The position numbers and the translations under genes are program-made. From Chrysomallon squamiferum (Eukaryota > Mollusca > Gastropoda > Neomphalida > Peltospiridae), in NCBI GenBank assembly GCA_012295275.1, contig CM022671.1:2815386-2879385 (forward strand): a DNA stretch of 64,000 nt, read 5' to 3'. Below are positions 40,546 to 53,073 of the stretch, one piece after another; position 1 is the stretch's first letter, and every line of letters starts with the position of its first letter. Below the pieces are notes generated by a model, which searched no databases, was not told where the DNA came from, and saw nothing but the letters and a program-made list of their open reading frames with translations.

Positions 40546-43085
40546 ATTCTGATTAAGCCCACTTGGTAATGTTAACTTTCTAACTAATCTTTTAGTTATT
40601 AAAATAAGTTTGTTATTTAGTTTTCAAGCGTAAGTACCACAGAATAACCAACAGAAATATACTTGGCTATCTTCTACCAGCCAGCAAGTATGTTACATAA
40701 AAGACATTTAAACATAATTACCAATCCCTGAATGATCCTTTGTCTTGAGTACCCGTCCCTCAAACAACGTGACGCAAGACCGCGCACTGATCAAAGGATC
40801 GTCGTCAAAACGTGCTCAGAAATATAAAGTCCTGAATTGATGAAACACCTCAGTAGCCTTTCTCAAATTTCTTTCTACTTTAAATGCTTATTCTAAGTTA
40901 GTTAATCCCAGTGTTTATCTTTTTATAAAATTAGGGAACTTCCCCTAATTATATAATGTAGGTTCTAAACAACCAGTGGACGTCTGCAAACTCTGTTATT
41001 TTGTTTTTGTGTAGTTATCACCATATTCCGACATTAATTAGTTAAACACTGTAGAACCGCAAAAATGTGAATTTGTAAACATGGTTATACATTAAAGCTT
41101 AATAAATATTACTGTAATATAATAATATACTAAATATAAAATGTAGCACACATTCTGCTTTAAACGGGCATATAGAAATAAGTGTTTTACGAATTTTATG
41201 TAACGGACTAAAGAGATTACAAAATATGATGAAAAACAAGTCAGGCAAAGAAGCACTAATGAGATTCCGTCACACTTGTCGATCACCATCACAAGTTAAT
41301 TTGAAAAGTTATAAGGAGTCCGAAACTAGAGAAGATAAGGTGGAAAGTCCAGCTGCAAATCAGGCTGCAGAACCTCTGTACTGATTACAATATCGATCGT
41401 TGTAAACTTAACAACTTTCTCAGGTCTCTTGGCGACAACATTTGATTTGATAACTGAGAGGCTGTAATGTGATTCTGAATTGCAAATGATTAACTGTTTT
41501 GTTAGAATGTTTGTCTTAGTTATTTCTGTTTAATATAATTGAGTATTTCTGTTTAATATAACTCACTTGTATGATTAATATACATAAAATAAGTTAACTA
41601 TTTAAAAACCTTCAATTAAAATTTTACTGAAGTTTCGTAAACAAGTATCGAGTTTTATTGATTTATTTTCAAATAAATAATTATTCTTATACCTTTATAT
41701 ATATGTTTTCGCTACCCTGCTGAAAGGTCCGATAATAAATTATATACTGACTCAGAAAATATTCATCATTTAGTTCTGAAGTTGATACCAAATTCATATT
41801 TAAGGCTTCTATAATTATTTTTTATTAGATTATATCCGAACTGATTGCATGGATTCCTTTTCAAACTGACAAGAGAAGTGTGAGAAAAAGTCAGTCCATG
41901 CATCTCTTGGTATTTCTGCATATCCATTTGTTTTAGTTTTTAACACTGATATATACAGAAATCTATTTTATGGTTATTATTTACTGTCAAGGATCTCTTT
42001 TGGGTACCGCTGGCATATAATCGATAAATTGTAATTTACGTCAATATTTGTCATTTATCCTTTTTTCGTTATTCAGAGCATAATGATTTAAAATAAATCT
42101 GATGATAAATACAACAATAAATAATAACAGTAAGTCACCCAGTACAAACTTCCTTCTTCAGTCTTTTCTTCAGTTTGACATTTGCTTCAGAAAATCCGCT
42201 CCTTTCGAATTATTGTAGACAGATTAGTAGGGTATTAGTATTAGTATTACCTCATAAAAACATTACTAAAACAAACAGTCGAAGACTTTTAGTTCTATTA
42301 CAGTTAATAATTAACCTGAAAGAGATGGAGAAATTTTACCTATTGTGGAGCTAAATAATGAATCTTTAAATTCAACATTGGGAATAAACATTTTGTTATA
42401 AGTTATAAAAACAAATACAAATATATATATATATAATCAATAATCCGTTTTGCAATTATATATGTTAATTCCATTTAAAAAAAAAGGTTCTGAAAACTAC
42501 GTATTTAAAATAAATATAATATAATATAATATAGTATAATAAATGACAAAAAACAGTTAAGAAAATTAGATGATATATTATATAATTATAACAAAGTTAT
42601 CAAAAAAAACCAAAAAAAAACAACAAATATTTATACACCAAAAAAAAAAAAAAAAAAAAAAAAAATATATATATTAAAATAAAATAAACCAACATTGGTT
42701 AATAGATGTGGATTTTGGTTTATAAAAGTTACATTCGGTATTTATTATCATGATTATTTTTTATTTGAAACAATCAACTACAACAAAATAAAATACATTA
42801 TGACCGTCTTGTGACATAGTTTTTCTTCCCTACTTTATAGATCTCACAATTTATCGTTCATTTCTTTTGTTTTTCTATCCACAAAAATTATGAGTACGCA
42901 TCTCAAAACTCTGAGTATTATGCAATGCTTTAATTTTTGACATACCCATTTGTTTGATTATGCGACATCATTTTTGCTTAAATTTGATCATTGTATAAAC
43001 CTTCTTTTTGTCATTTTACTTATATACTCTTTTTTTTATTTTTTTATAATCCACTTGAAATAATAATTTAAATATTTCTTTGTAG
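40546..43085. repeat. 5' flank of the intact FN3-GTPase gene
   Basis: No exon is recognised. Bases 41280-42060 resemble 30-560, and 42810-43085 match 21930-22230 upstream of the pseudogene. There is a poly-A run near 42640 and an (AT) run near 42420. Bases 40546-41280 have no match I could see in the window. The promoter may lie here, but no TATA box or start site can be defended. Confidence 0.6.
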
Positions 43086-43213
43086 GTTATTAATATTATT
43101 GAAGAAAACATCAGTTAGTAATCGTGGATGAGGGTAATGTTATCATATCTCTTGGATACAAACATGGACTGCTAAATTAGAAGAGGGATCTTGTTGTAAC
43201 AAAATCAATAGTT

Positions 43214-43868
43214 ATGACATCAACTGACTTGAGACAACCAGGAAAACCACAGGATGCAGATATTGGCTGTGACTATATATCTCTCAGCTGGGATAAACCA
43301 CAAAACGACGAGGAGATAGGTTATTATGAAATCAAAATGAAGCTTGTTTCTGAAACAGCATGGTCAAAAATTCCACACATTACAGATGACAATTCTACTT
43401 GTAAGACAATAACTGGTCTTCAAAAGGATACTGCATATCAGTTCAAAGTTCGAGCACACTTTGAAGAAGAGGTAGGTCCCTTTAGTGAGAACAGTGATCC
43501 TATTGTAACAAAATCAGTAGCTACGACATCAACTGACTTGAGAAAACCAGGAAAACCAGTGGATACAGATATTGGCTGTGACTATATATCTCTCAGCTGG
43601 GATAAACCACAAAACGATGAGGAGATCAGTTATTATGAAATTAAAATGAAACTTGCCTCTGAGACAGCATGGTCAAAACGTCCACTCTTTACAGATGACA
43701 ACTCTACTTGTAAGACAATAACTCATCTTAAAAAGGATACTGCATATGAATTCAAAGTTCGAGCACACTCTGAAGAAGAGGCAGGTGCCTTCAGTGAGAA
43801 GAGTGAATGTATCATGACAGAATCAGAAGATACATTTGGGAAGCCAATAGCAAAAGGAACTGGAGAAG
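43214..43868 (+). CDS. FN3-GTPase exon 1 (FN3 domains 1 and 2)
   Basis: Codes residues 1-218. A plausible acceptor (tttctttgtag, ending 43085) precedes it, so about 130 bases of 5' UTR may share this exon. A TAG about 40 bases before the ATG closes the frame upstream. It ends in phase 1 at donor gtaagt (43869). The FN3 units diverge little (GCDYISLSWDKPQNDEE occurs in both), which points to recent internal duplication. Confidence 0.85.
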
Positions 43869-45401
43869 GTAAGTAAACATAGTGTTCACATCACATCTAT
43901 AGATGACAGACATCAACCATGAGTTTGACTACGTCAACAAAGCATCTACAACAGAGAGTGTGTCCATAAAGGAAGAACAAGGTAATTTAAGCCAGTTATT
44001 AAATAAATCTTTGAATGATAGCATGATATACTTGTAGAGAAGAGTTGCTCTGAGGAATATTTGTAGTTCTCATAGTGGACCCATTAAGCTATCTACAAAC
44101 AAAAACATTCTCCCACAGTTTGTCAGATAAACGCCATTATATGCAAAGAATAGAAAACTTCCCTTTCAGATTTTGTTGATTTCATTTTTCTTCTTCTTCA
44201 TCTTTTTTTTTTTTTTTTTTTTTAAATCTGTGTCAAATTTGTTATCAAAATCATTTTTGAAATCTAGAAGGCTAAATGGTAATGTCTTCCTACGGATTAA
44301 GCTCTGTCACTTTTGATGATACAGTTTCATGTAGTGTTTATTTATAATTGCTGAAAACCATCCTCTTTATGTACATACGTACAAACACACACACACACAC
44401 AGAGACAAATATACATCTAGACACAGACATAAAAACTACATTGTTGCTATTTCAAGAGTTATCTTTTATTAGTTGTATTACTGCTAATTAATTATGTTTT
44501 AAAATAAAACACTTCCATTTATATTGTTAAGAAGATAAAAAGACTTTAATTTTTTTTTTTTTTTTTTTCATATCTATTTCATATAATGGACAGTACAATG
44601 GATTTCCATATACCACATAAATTTATTTCTAATTCTTTACTGATAATTCTAATTCTAGAAAGGACTTTAATACTTTTCTGTTAAGGTAGATATTTTGTAT
44701 TTTTAATGAAGAGAAGGGGAGAACCATACACTCATACATTTAATTGTATTATCTGTGTAGGAAAAACATCAACCAAGCCTGGTAAACCTGAGGATACCGA
44801 TACTGGAAGTGATTTTATTTGTCTTTCGTGGGAAAAGCCAGAAAGTAAAGATGTGCTTTACTATGAAGTTAAGTATAAATCTGTGAGAGAATCTCTTTGG
44901 AAGAAAAATTCTATATCAACAACGGATGATCAGCCTATTGTACGTATCGAGGGATTATTACAAGAAACAAAATATGTGTTTAAAGTGAAGGCACAGTTTG
45001 AAAACAGTGAGGGAGAATTCAGCGATGAGAGTTTGCCTATTCAGACAAAACTGTCTGTTTCAACGCATCTTTTACCTCTCTGTGAAAAAGTTGAAGATGG
45101 AGAACCATCAGTGTACAAACTTCCACTGAGTGAAATTAAAGCATCTAGAAATGATAAGTACCGAACACGAAAATGCGAATTTGGTAAGAAAGAAAATAAA
45201 TTGCTTTAATCCCTTTATCTGATATAATTCTATTTTTTAATTAAAAGAGATGTACAGTCACACTTGCACTTGTATTTGTTATAGCAGCAAAGTTACTAAT
45301 AAATGTTGTGACAATTATATGAAAAATTTACAAACCAGAAAAGAAACTGTTTGCAAAATATTTATATTAGGTTCTTTGTTTTATGTTTTGGGTTATTATT
45401 A

Positions 45402-45432
<31 letters not shown>

Positions 45433-46222
45433 TTATTATTATTATTTTAAATTCATTGATCATTATATTGGAAAAATATAAACTGTTTATAACATCGTGT
45501 TTAATTAGATGGAATATCAAAAAAAACATTCAAAATTAGATAAATCATTTTTGTGATACATTTCTCTCTCTCTTATTAAGGACTGTGGGTGGGTATTATC
45601 GCACTTTGAATTCTGTACATCCATTTCATTTTCTTAGGCGTATCACATAAAAACATTTGACTTTCTTTTTATTTTGTTCAACTATTGTATTTTTTTTATT
45701 GATGTTGCAGTTATTAATATTTCAACATTTTTTTAAGGGTCTTCATCAAAAAACACATTAGAAGAGAAGACAATCCTGATGGTTGGAGAAACAGGATCAG
45801 GAAAAAGTACTTTGATTGATAGGATGGTCAACCATCTTCTTGATGTCAAGTGGGAAGACCACTTCAGATTCAAAATCATCGACTTAATGCCCGATGAAGA
45901 AGAAAATAAAAAGAAAAGAGTATGTATTCTATCTCACATTTCGGCAAATAAAAGTTCTTAAACTTTCATTCTGTTTTCAGAAATTTTGTCTATCCTGTCC
46001 AACATCGCTGCAGAAAAATAATTATTTTCATTTTCTATTTAGAAATCTATCAAATTTCATTGGCTGAAGTGAGGACAGACTGCTGACTTCTAATTTGGAG
46101 TATTTTCTAAATATTAAACACTTCAACACTTGATTATTGAAATTTCTGGTCTTCCACCAGCTAATTATGTTGCTTCAGTTATTCTGATATATAAAATTAT
46201 ATTCTTTATTATTATTATTATG

Positions 46223-46258
<36 letters not shown>

Positions 46259-47638
46259 TTGTTTTTATTTATACTCATCAGAAAATTGTATTTCTCTAAT
46301 CTCTTTCACATTAGGAATAAGTTTGTTTTGATAAGGTATTTTATCTTATAGGCTGATACACAAACAGACTGGATCACCAGTTATAAAATACATCCAGAAA
46401 ACGGTACCCTCAGATATGTTTTAAATGTCATTGATACACCAAGCTTTGGGGATACAAGAGGAATTGAAAGAGATGAACAACTAGTAGAACAAATAAAGCA
46501 TTTTTTTACAACAAAAGGTGAGCAAGGTATAGAAACAGTAGATGCTATTGGTTTTGTTGCAAGAGCATCTCAACCACGATTGACCCAGACTCAGAAGTAC
46601 ATTTTTGATTCAATCACATCAATATTTGGCAAAAATATGATAGACAATATTGTGCCTATGATTACATTTGCAGATGGTAAAGATCCACCAGTACTGAGTG
46701 TACTGTTATCGGCAAACATCCCATGCGACAAGTATTTTGTCTTCAACAATTCTTCACTTTTTGCATCTAATACAGAACAAAACAGTTTATCAAAAGTGTT
46801 TTGGGAGATGGGATCCTCAAATTTTGCTGATTATTTTAACTTTATAACGACTCTGAATACACAAAGTTTGCTAGTGACAGGAGAAATACTGGAAAAGAGA
46901 AGTGAAATGAAAGAAATCATGAAGGAACTCATGCCCCATGTAGGGAAAGGTTTGGAAAAGCTTGATGAATTGATAAAAAAAAGGAAACTTGTAGAACAAC
47001 TTGAAAAGGAAATAAATGATAACAAAAATTTCAGAACCAAGGAAAAAATAAAAAGTTCTGAAAGGAAACCACTGAATGACGGAGAATATGTTACAAACTG
47101 TCTCCACTGTCACATGACATGCCATTATCCTTGTGGCATTCCACTCACAAGAGACAAAAGCCAATGTTCGGCTATGGACGATACTGGTCACTGTCATCAG
47201 TGTCTTGGACGTTGTCATTGGACCAAACATGAAAGTAGTGATTATAGATTAGTGGATAAAGAAGTTGAGGTGGAGAAAATACTTGAAAATATGAAAAAGA
47301 AATATAAACTTGCAAAGAACGAGAAAGCATCAAAAGAAACATTTGTAGAAGCAATTAAAAAGAAATTTAATAAGGAGAAGGATATAGTCTGTAAACTGTT
47401 AGAACGTTTGAGAGAATGTACAAATTTCTTACGAGATAATGCTATGAAAGCAAATCCACTGACTGAAGCGGAATACCTTGATATGTTGATTGAAACTGAG
47501 AAACAAGACAAAAAACCTGGTTTTAATGACCGCATTGAAATGTTGAAAATGCTAAAAAAACAGGCTGAACTGGTTGAGAAAACAACAGAAACTGATGACA
47601 TGGATGAATTACTGAAACATCTGAGATTTACAGAATAA
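43214..47638 (+). CDS. FN3-repeat / AIG1-septin-like P-loop GTPase (four exons)
   Basis: Exons 43214-43868, 44761-45183, 45738-45919 and 46352-47638 join in phase to 848 codons plus stop. Residues about 8-200 are two FN3 domains nearly identical to each other; about 224-325 is a third, more diverged. Residues 376-384 are the P-loop GETGSGKST. DTPSFGD at 448-454 is the G3 switch motif. TFAD at 525-528 is the likely G4 position. After the GTPase fold come a charged helical stretch, a Cys/His cluster (about 669-713: CLHCH, CHYPC, CHQCLGRCH) and a coiled-coil tail. I see no signal peptide or membrane segment, so it is probably cytosolic. Related GTPases are large families in fishes and some invertebrates and are often thought to act in immunity; the function here is not known. 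The start is the first ATG after an in-frame stop; extra 5' exons are possible. Confidence 0.85.
44761..45183 (+). CDS. FN3-GTPase exon 2 (FN3 domain 3)
   Basis: Phase 1 at both ends, the usual arrangement for a shuffled FN3 domain. It follows acceptor tatctgtgtag and ends at donor gtaaga. The domain has GSDFICLSWEKPES, YYEVKYK and TKYVFKVKAQFE. After it comes a linker of about 40 residues leading to the GTPase. Confidence 0.9.
45738..45919 (+). CDS. FN3-GTPase exon 3 (P-loop)
   Basis: Acceptor tttttttaag; donor gtatgt at 45920 in phase 0. It encodes EEKTILMVGETGSGKST, the Walker A site that binds the nucleotide phosphates, and the following helix with LIDRMVNHLLDV. Confidence 0.9.
46352..47638 (+). 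CDS. FN3-GTPase exon 4 (rest of GTPase, Cys/His cluster, coiled coil)
   Basis: Acceptor atcttatag; ends at TAA 47636-47638. It holds VIDTPSFGDTRGIERDEQ, FVARASQPRLTQTQKYIF, the TFADGKDPP segment, the Cys/His cluster (possible zinc binding) and a Lys/Glu-rich tail. The long - strand frames over it have no splice or codon support and are shadows. Confidence 0.92.
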   Translation, partial: ADTQTDWITSYKIHPENGTLRYVLNVIDTPSFGDTRGIERDEQLVEQIKHFFTTKGEQGIETVDAIGFVARASQPRLTQTQKYIFDSITSIFGKNMIDNIVPMITFADGKDPPVLSVLLSANIPCDKYFVFNNSSLFASNTEQNSLSKVFWEMGSSNFADYFNFITTLNTQSLLVTGEILEKRSEMKEIMKELMPHVGKGLEKLDELIKKRKLVEQLEKEINDNKNFRTKEKIKSSERKPLNDGEYVTNCLHCHMTCHYPCGIPLTRDKSQCSAMDDTGHCHQCLGRCHWTKHESSDYRLVDKEVEVEKILENMKKKYKLAKNEKASKETFVEAIKKKFNKEKDIVCKLLERLRECTNFLRDNAMKANPLTEAEYLDMLIETEKQDKKPGFNDRIEMLKMLKKQAELVEKTTETDDMDELLKHLRFTE

Positions 47639-48674
47639 GGTTATAAAAATATAACATACACGTTAAACATGATATAAATAACAAAGCTGTCGGTGATATC
47701 TTATAAACATCAAAATGTTGAAAAAATTGCCTATGGCCACAGAAAACTCAATGTTTTTGAATTGGTCAGTGAAACTTAGATTTCTGAAAAACATCAAGAA
47801 AATATTACCTTGGTCATAGAAAAGTAGTGTTTTCCTTATTTACAAATAGTGTTGCTCAGTTACATAAAATAACAGATTTAAATTTTATAATATTGGTCAC
47901 CATTTAAATACTAGTAATTAATTTCTCAGTTGAATAGCCCAATGTTTTAGATAAATACTGCTTTTTCGCGTCACTTTCTTTATATCGAAATACAGAAACT
48001 GCTTTCATTAAAATGGGTCATGTCACTCTGCAACTGAAACTGATTTAGATGTTAAACAAAACGTGTCACACTCAATCTGCAAAAACTGTGCATGGAGTAA
48101 AGATCATTCATTCCAAGATAGATGCACCTATGGAAGCAAACATGTGAAATATAAACAATGTTGTATTATTATTTCTCATGATGTTTTTCATGATGATGAA
48201 ATCTGACATACTGATACCATGCTGAGTTCACGCACTTTTTCCATTCACTAAGACAGACGTATATTTTCCTATCTTAGTAATTTTCTACATCATTCTTTTA
48301 TATTCGATTTGTTTCAATATTTTTGTTATCTGACGGTAATTTTCTGCTTTGTAGTCTTTTTACTTAATTTCTGTAGGTACATATTTTTCTTTTTTAACAG
48401 TAATTATGTACTTGGTTAATGTGCATTTTTCTTAAATTATCTTGTACTTTATTACGGTAATATATATTTTTCTTTCTGCATTTTTTTTTTTTTTTTTTTT
48501 ATTTGTTTGATTTGTATTAGTGTTGTATATTTCTCTTATTTTAACGTGATTTTTTTTAATTTTATACTTGATTTGTGTGGGTCAATAATTTTTTTTTTTA
48601 TGAGTAATTTTCTAATTATTATTTTGTTCTCGATTAATATGCATTTTTCTTAAATTAGGTTGTATTTCACTACT

Positions 48675-48756
<82 letters not shown>

Positions 48757-49660
48757 ATTATTATTATTATTTTGTATTTGATTTGTATTAGTGCATATTT
48801 TTCTTATCTAAGTAATTTTTAGCAGTGAAGTTTTCTATTTGCTTAGTGAATACCCATTTGTTTTATTATAAAAAACCTGTTGATGCAGCAGGTTACAAAA
48901 CAATTATGTCAAACATTTGTTTTTTATTAATTGTACATCTGTATATATAGAAACCATCTGAACTTACCTGAGTTAACACTGAATTGGAAGAGAGAACGCA
49001 GCTTATGTATAACTAATAATTAATTAGGTATCAATATAAACATTGCATATATATTTCTAAGAGAACTTATGTAGACAAAAAATAACTTATGTAAATAGGT
49101 TTTTTCAGTGAAAAGCTTTTAAAATGTGGTGTCCATTTGTAACATCACTAAATAATTAACAAATGTTTTTAATTAAAATAATAATAATAATAATAATAAT
49201 AAATTCACCAGAAACTAACCAAGTTCAAAGATCTTTCATTCTGTGTTTATCATTAAGTCAAAGCAATCTGATTACTTGCTGTCATCCACTTTAAATATTT
49301 TAATTTTTTATGTAAAATGGTACTGTGTCAAATATACATATTAGATGGTTAAAGTAAAAGTAGTTTTGTGTTGTACTTTCAGTGTCTTTATAGTAAATAG
49401 CCTAACAGTAGAATCAGTCAACCAGAGTGTGTGTTTTTTGCTTTGTATCCCTTGAAATCATCTAATTTATTATTTATTTATTTTTAATTATTTTATTTTA
49501 TTATAATTCTAATTTTATTTTTAATTCATGGATTACAAGTGAATCTCTGTTTGCATTTAATATTTTCCAAACAATACTGTTATTAGTAATTTATATATTT
49601 GTCACTTTCAGTGCTGCTTGTTGGGTTTTTTGTTCTTGTTTTTTTGTTTTGTGGTGGTTT
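47639..49660. other. Downstream region of the GTPase gene
   Basis: AT-rich DNA with long T runs, a (TA)n tract (about 48679-48751) and (TAA)n near 49180. No coding signal is seen. If the conserved AATAAA at 50463 is the true end, this is a 3' UTR of about 2.8 kb; otherwise it is intergenic. Confidence 0.5.
48679..48751. repeat. (TA)n microsatellite
   Basis: A nearly pure TA run of about 73 bp followed by ATT repeats. Confidence 0.95.
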
Positions 49661-50394
49661 TTTTCATAAATTTGCTGTGGTGCTTTGATTTCTATATCAA
49701 GCTTTCGTAACAAAGTTCAGTAAACAGATGGTTTACTTAATGTTTTATCTGAAACTGGAATTCAACAATCAGTCAGTTAAGGAGTGTTAATTGCTTGCTT
49801 TATTATATATATTGGTATCAACTGCAGATTTAATTTCAGATATGCACAACATTTACTTACTTATAATTTTGTTAGTGTCAGGATGCCTTTAGTGGGCTGA
49901 ATTTACAAATTTAAACAGCTGTTTAACAGACTAAAAAGTGTAAACTAAAACAAAAAGTAAAGACAGCAATATTTGCTGTGAAAGGAAAAAAAACAAAAAA
50001 GCTTGTTCTTGACTGTTTGATCTGTTAGAAAATTGAGAAATTATTAAATTGCATGGAAGCTGTAAAGTATATGAAAAACGTGATGGTCAGTTTCACAGTA
50101 AAGCCATCATCCTTGATATTTATTATTATTATTATTATTTTTTAAATTGTGTTTAATATTTTATAATTACTTTCACAGGATGATAAAGGTCACAAGAAGT
50201 ATTAACTCGACATTCAGAATATAACTTTTTTGATAAAAATGATTTCTGTTTTCTTCAAATGTTTGAAAAACAGAAACAGGTAAAAAGTATCCTATGCTTA
50301 TTTGTTAAATGTCTAATAGTCTAACAAAATAAAACGAAACAATTTAAAAAAAAACATTTGATTCTATGTTTTTCTATATTGTGACTAGTTTGTA

Positions 50395-52200
50395 TACAAT
50401 TTAAAGTGTGCATAATTCTGATAATTTTCTATAACTTCAACATGTAATGTGTGGTGTTGAAAAATAAAGATAGTTTTCATCAATATAGTCATCTCTTTTG
50501 TTTTGTTTAAATATTTTTTATTTGACACAAACTTACAGATGGTATCATTGTTTATTTATTACCAACATGTTCAAGGAAATGAAAAAAAAAAAAATGAAAA
50601 AAGAAAATTGTGTTACATTAACAACTGGATTTTTAAGTAAACATTGACTTTGATTTCCATCAAAGTATAATTATGAACCAAACTTCCTAACTAATTTTTA
50701 ATATTTGACAGAAGTATCTTGAGTAAAATGGAAAGAAGAGACTGAACATATCAATATGAAGAGGTTAAACACTTTTACAGTTAGTTATGTATACATTATT
50801 TTAGCAAGTGATTCAATAGGACTTGTGTTTCTGAAAAATTAGTTAATATTTTAATGAGCTGATAAAAATAATAAACATTATGATAAAAAAATATATATGT
50901 AAGAAAAACTAAGGCATATAATAGGATATCAAAAAGAGAAAAAACTAAATTTTAGTAAAATCACTGACTAAGAAATATAACTCTGCTTTAATTAGACTAA
51001 TTAGATGCTTTCAAGACTAAAATTTAAATTTTTCAGTTTTTTTTAAGCAAAACATGATTGAAGTGTATGTTGTTATGGTCACAGAGACATGATTTGACTG
51101 CATATTAAAAAATGCAGCTTGTTTCAAAATACATTTTTAAAATATTGTTGTAGCATGTTCAGAATTACATAATGCAAAATACATGTATATATATATATAT
51201 CTTATTATTTTTATTATTATTTTTATTTTTTTTTTAATTCCAGTTAGGTCATTTAAAATACAAATTACATACTGCATGCTAGGTGAAATTATTCCTTTGA
51301 AATTAACTATGTTTAACAAAGTTATGTATAAAATGATAATTAAATAATAAATATTATTTCTCTTGATACTCCCAAAGGAATTGACTATTTCATGATCTAA
51401 GGGGAATAACTCCTTTTAAAACCGTCTTAGCTGTTCTCCGCCAGAGGATACTCATTTAATACTATGCTTTTCACTATTTAGACTACTTCTGTAACAATTC
51501 AAAGTGTGCATAATTCTGATAATTGTCTTTAACTTGCACATGTAATCTCTAATGTTTGAAAAATAAAGATAGCTTTCAACTATACATTCATATCTTATGT
51601 TTTGTTTAAATGTTTTTTGTTTGACACAAACAAACAATGGTATCATTGTATATTTATTACCAACATGTTGAAGGGGATAAAAAAAAAAGAATAAGGTTCT
51701 TATGTCATATTACCAACTGGCTTTTTAACAAAACAATGATTCTGATTTTCATGAAAGTGTAATTATGAACCAATCTTCCTAATTTTCAATACTTGACAGA
51801 CGTATCTTGAGTAAAATGGAAAGAAAGATTAAACATATTAATATGAAGATGTTAAACGGTTAGTAATGGGTAGTTTATTTTAGCAAATGGTTCAATAGGA
51901 CTTGTGTTTCTGAAAAATCAATTAAAATTATTTTAAAAAAAATATGTAACAAAAACAAAGGCATATAATAAGATTTCAAGAAGAAAAAAAGAAAATTAAA
52001 GTAAAATCATTGACAAAGAAATATAACTCTGTTTTTGATCTCAAGTAGATTTGATGCTCTCGAGACTATAATTTAGAACTTTCAGGTAATTTAAGCAAAA
52101 CAGGATTGAATTGTTATTAATACTTGTGTATGTTCTTATAGTCATTCATGATCTAAGGGGAATAACTTACTTTAAAATTTTAGAGAAAGTAATAATTTTA
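50395..52200 (+). repeat. Tandem duplication (about 1.1-kb units)
   Basis: Bases 50395-51440 and 51480-52200 share, in order: aaagtgtgcataattctgat, aataaagatag, tttatttattaccaacatgt, cttgagtaaaatggaaagaa, ggacttgtgtttctgaaaaa, and catgatctaaggggaataac at the right ends. The AATAAA copies at 50463 and 51562 are 1099 bases apart. The left unit is also the part shared with 20455-20625. Confidence 0.8.
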
Positions 52201-53073
52201 AAATCAGAATAGCAGAAAAATGTGCAAAATAGAATTCTGATTCCTATTGTTTAAGTTAGATATATATATATATATATATATTATATATCGTCCTTTTATA
52301 TTTAATTTATTTAGAACATTTTCAGTATTTATGCGGCATTTTATACAGATAAAACAAAATAGGAAAAGAAACTTACTAGTGTAAAGAAAATATTTTTCCG
52401 TACTGCTAGAATTAACACCTTACTATTAAAAGGATTCATCTATCTTATTCAGTTAAGTAACTGAAAACAGTTACCTTTAAAACAGATTTGATTAATTATT
52501 TTAATTATCCAAACTGTAGTATTATAAAATGGCTGTGAAGTAATAAAATCTAATAGCCTGAAGTCAGATATACTGATATCATGAAATAAAATATTAGTTT
52601 GAACTATAGAAGTGGTTTATCACTCACCCATGGTATTAAATTTGTTAAAATTGTATTAAAGCTATGGTTTCTTTCATCTTTTTCTTTCTTTCCTTTCTTC
52701 CATTCTTTCTTTATCCTTAAACAAATTTTTTTTCATTCTTTGTCTTCCTGACAGGCTTCCTGATAAGAATTTCCTTATCCCGAGTATCTTCAGGCGGAGA
52801 TCAGCTCAGACGGACATTTGGATGGATATCACCGATTCTCATTTACTTGTGCCCTGGAATGCTCACACTCTTTAACAATTTACTCTCAGAGTTATCTCTC
52901 TTGACTGTATAGAACTGTTCCTATTCATCTAACAAAACTGTACTCATACCATAGAGCAACTGTTTCTATAAATGTCTTCTTAAAACCATGTAATTATTTA
53001 TTACTGGAAATGTTTCTTTATCACACATTTTCTTATCATTAATAATAATAACAATAGTAATAATAATATCATC
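52201..53073. other. Intergenic or FANCD2 3' end
   Basis: Mostly AT-rich with no clear exon. Bases 52750-52870 are richer in GC (gagtatcttcaggcggagat) and could hold a terminal FANCD2 exon or a short element. No frame in it matches the expected acidic tail. Confidence 0.35.

Noticed and set aside
46831-47601. Long - strand frames opposite GTPase exon 4
   Set aside because: They are shadows of the Lys/Glu-rich coding strand (Phe/Ser-rich on the reverse) with no splice signals.
52750-52870. Terminal FANCD2 exon or SINE in the GC-richer block
   Set aside because: No acceptor-plus-stop frame continuing the acidic tail is convincing, and no tRNA-like promoter boxes or second copy are seen.
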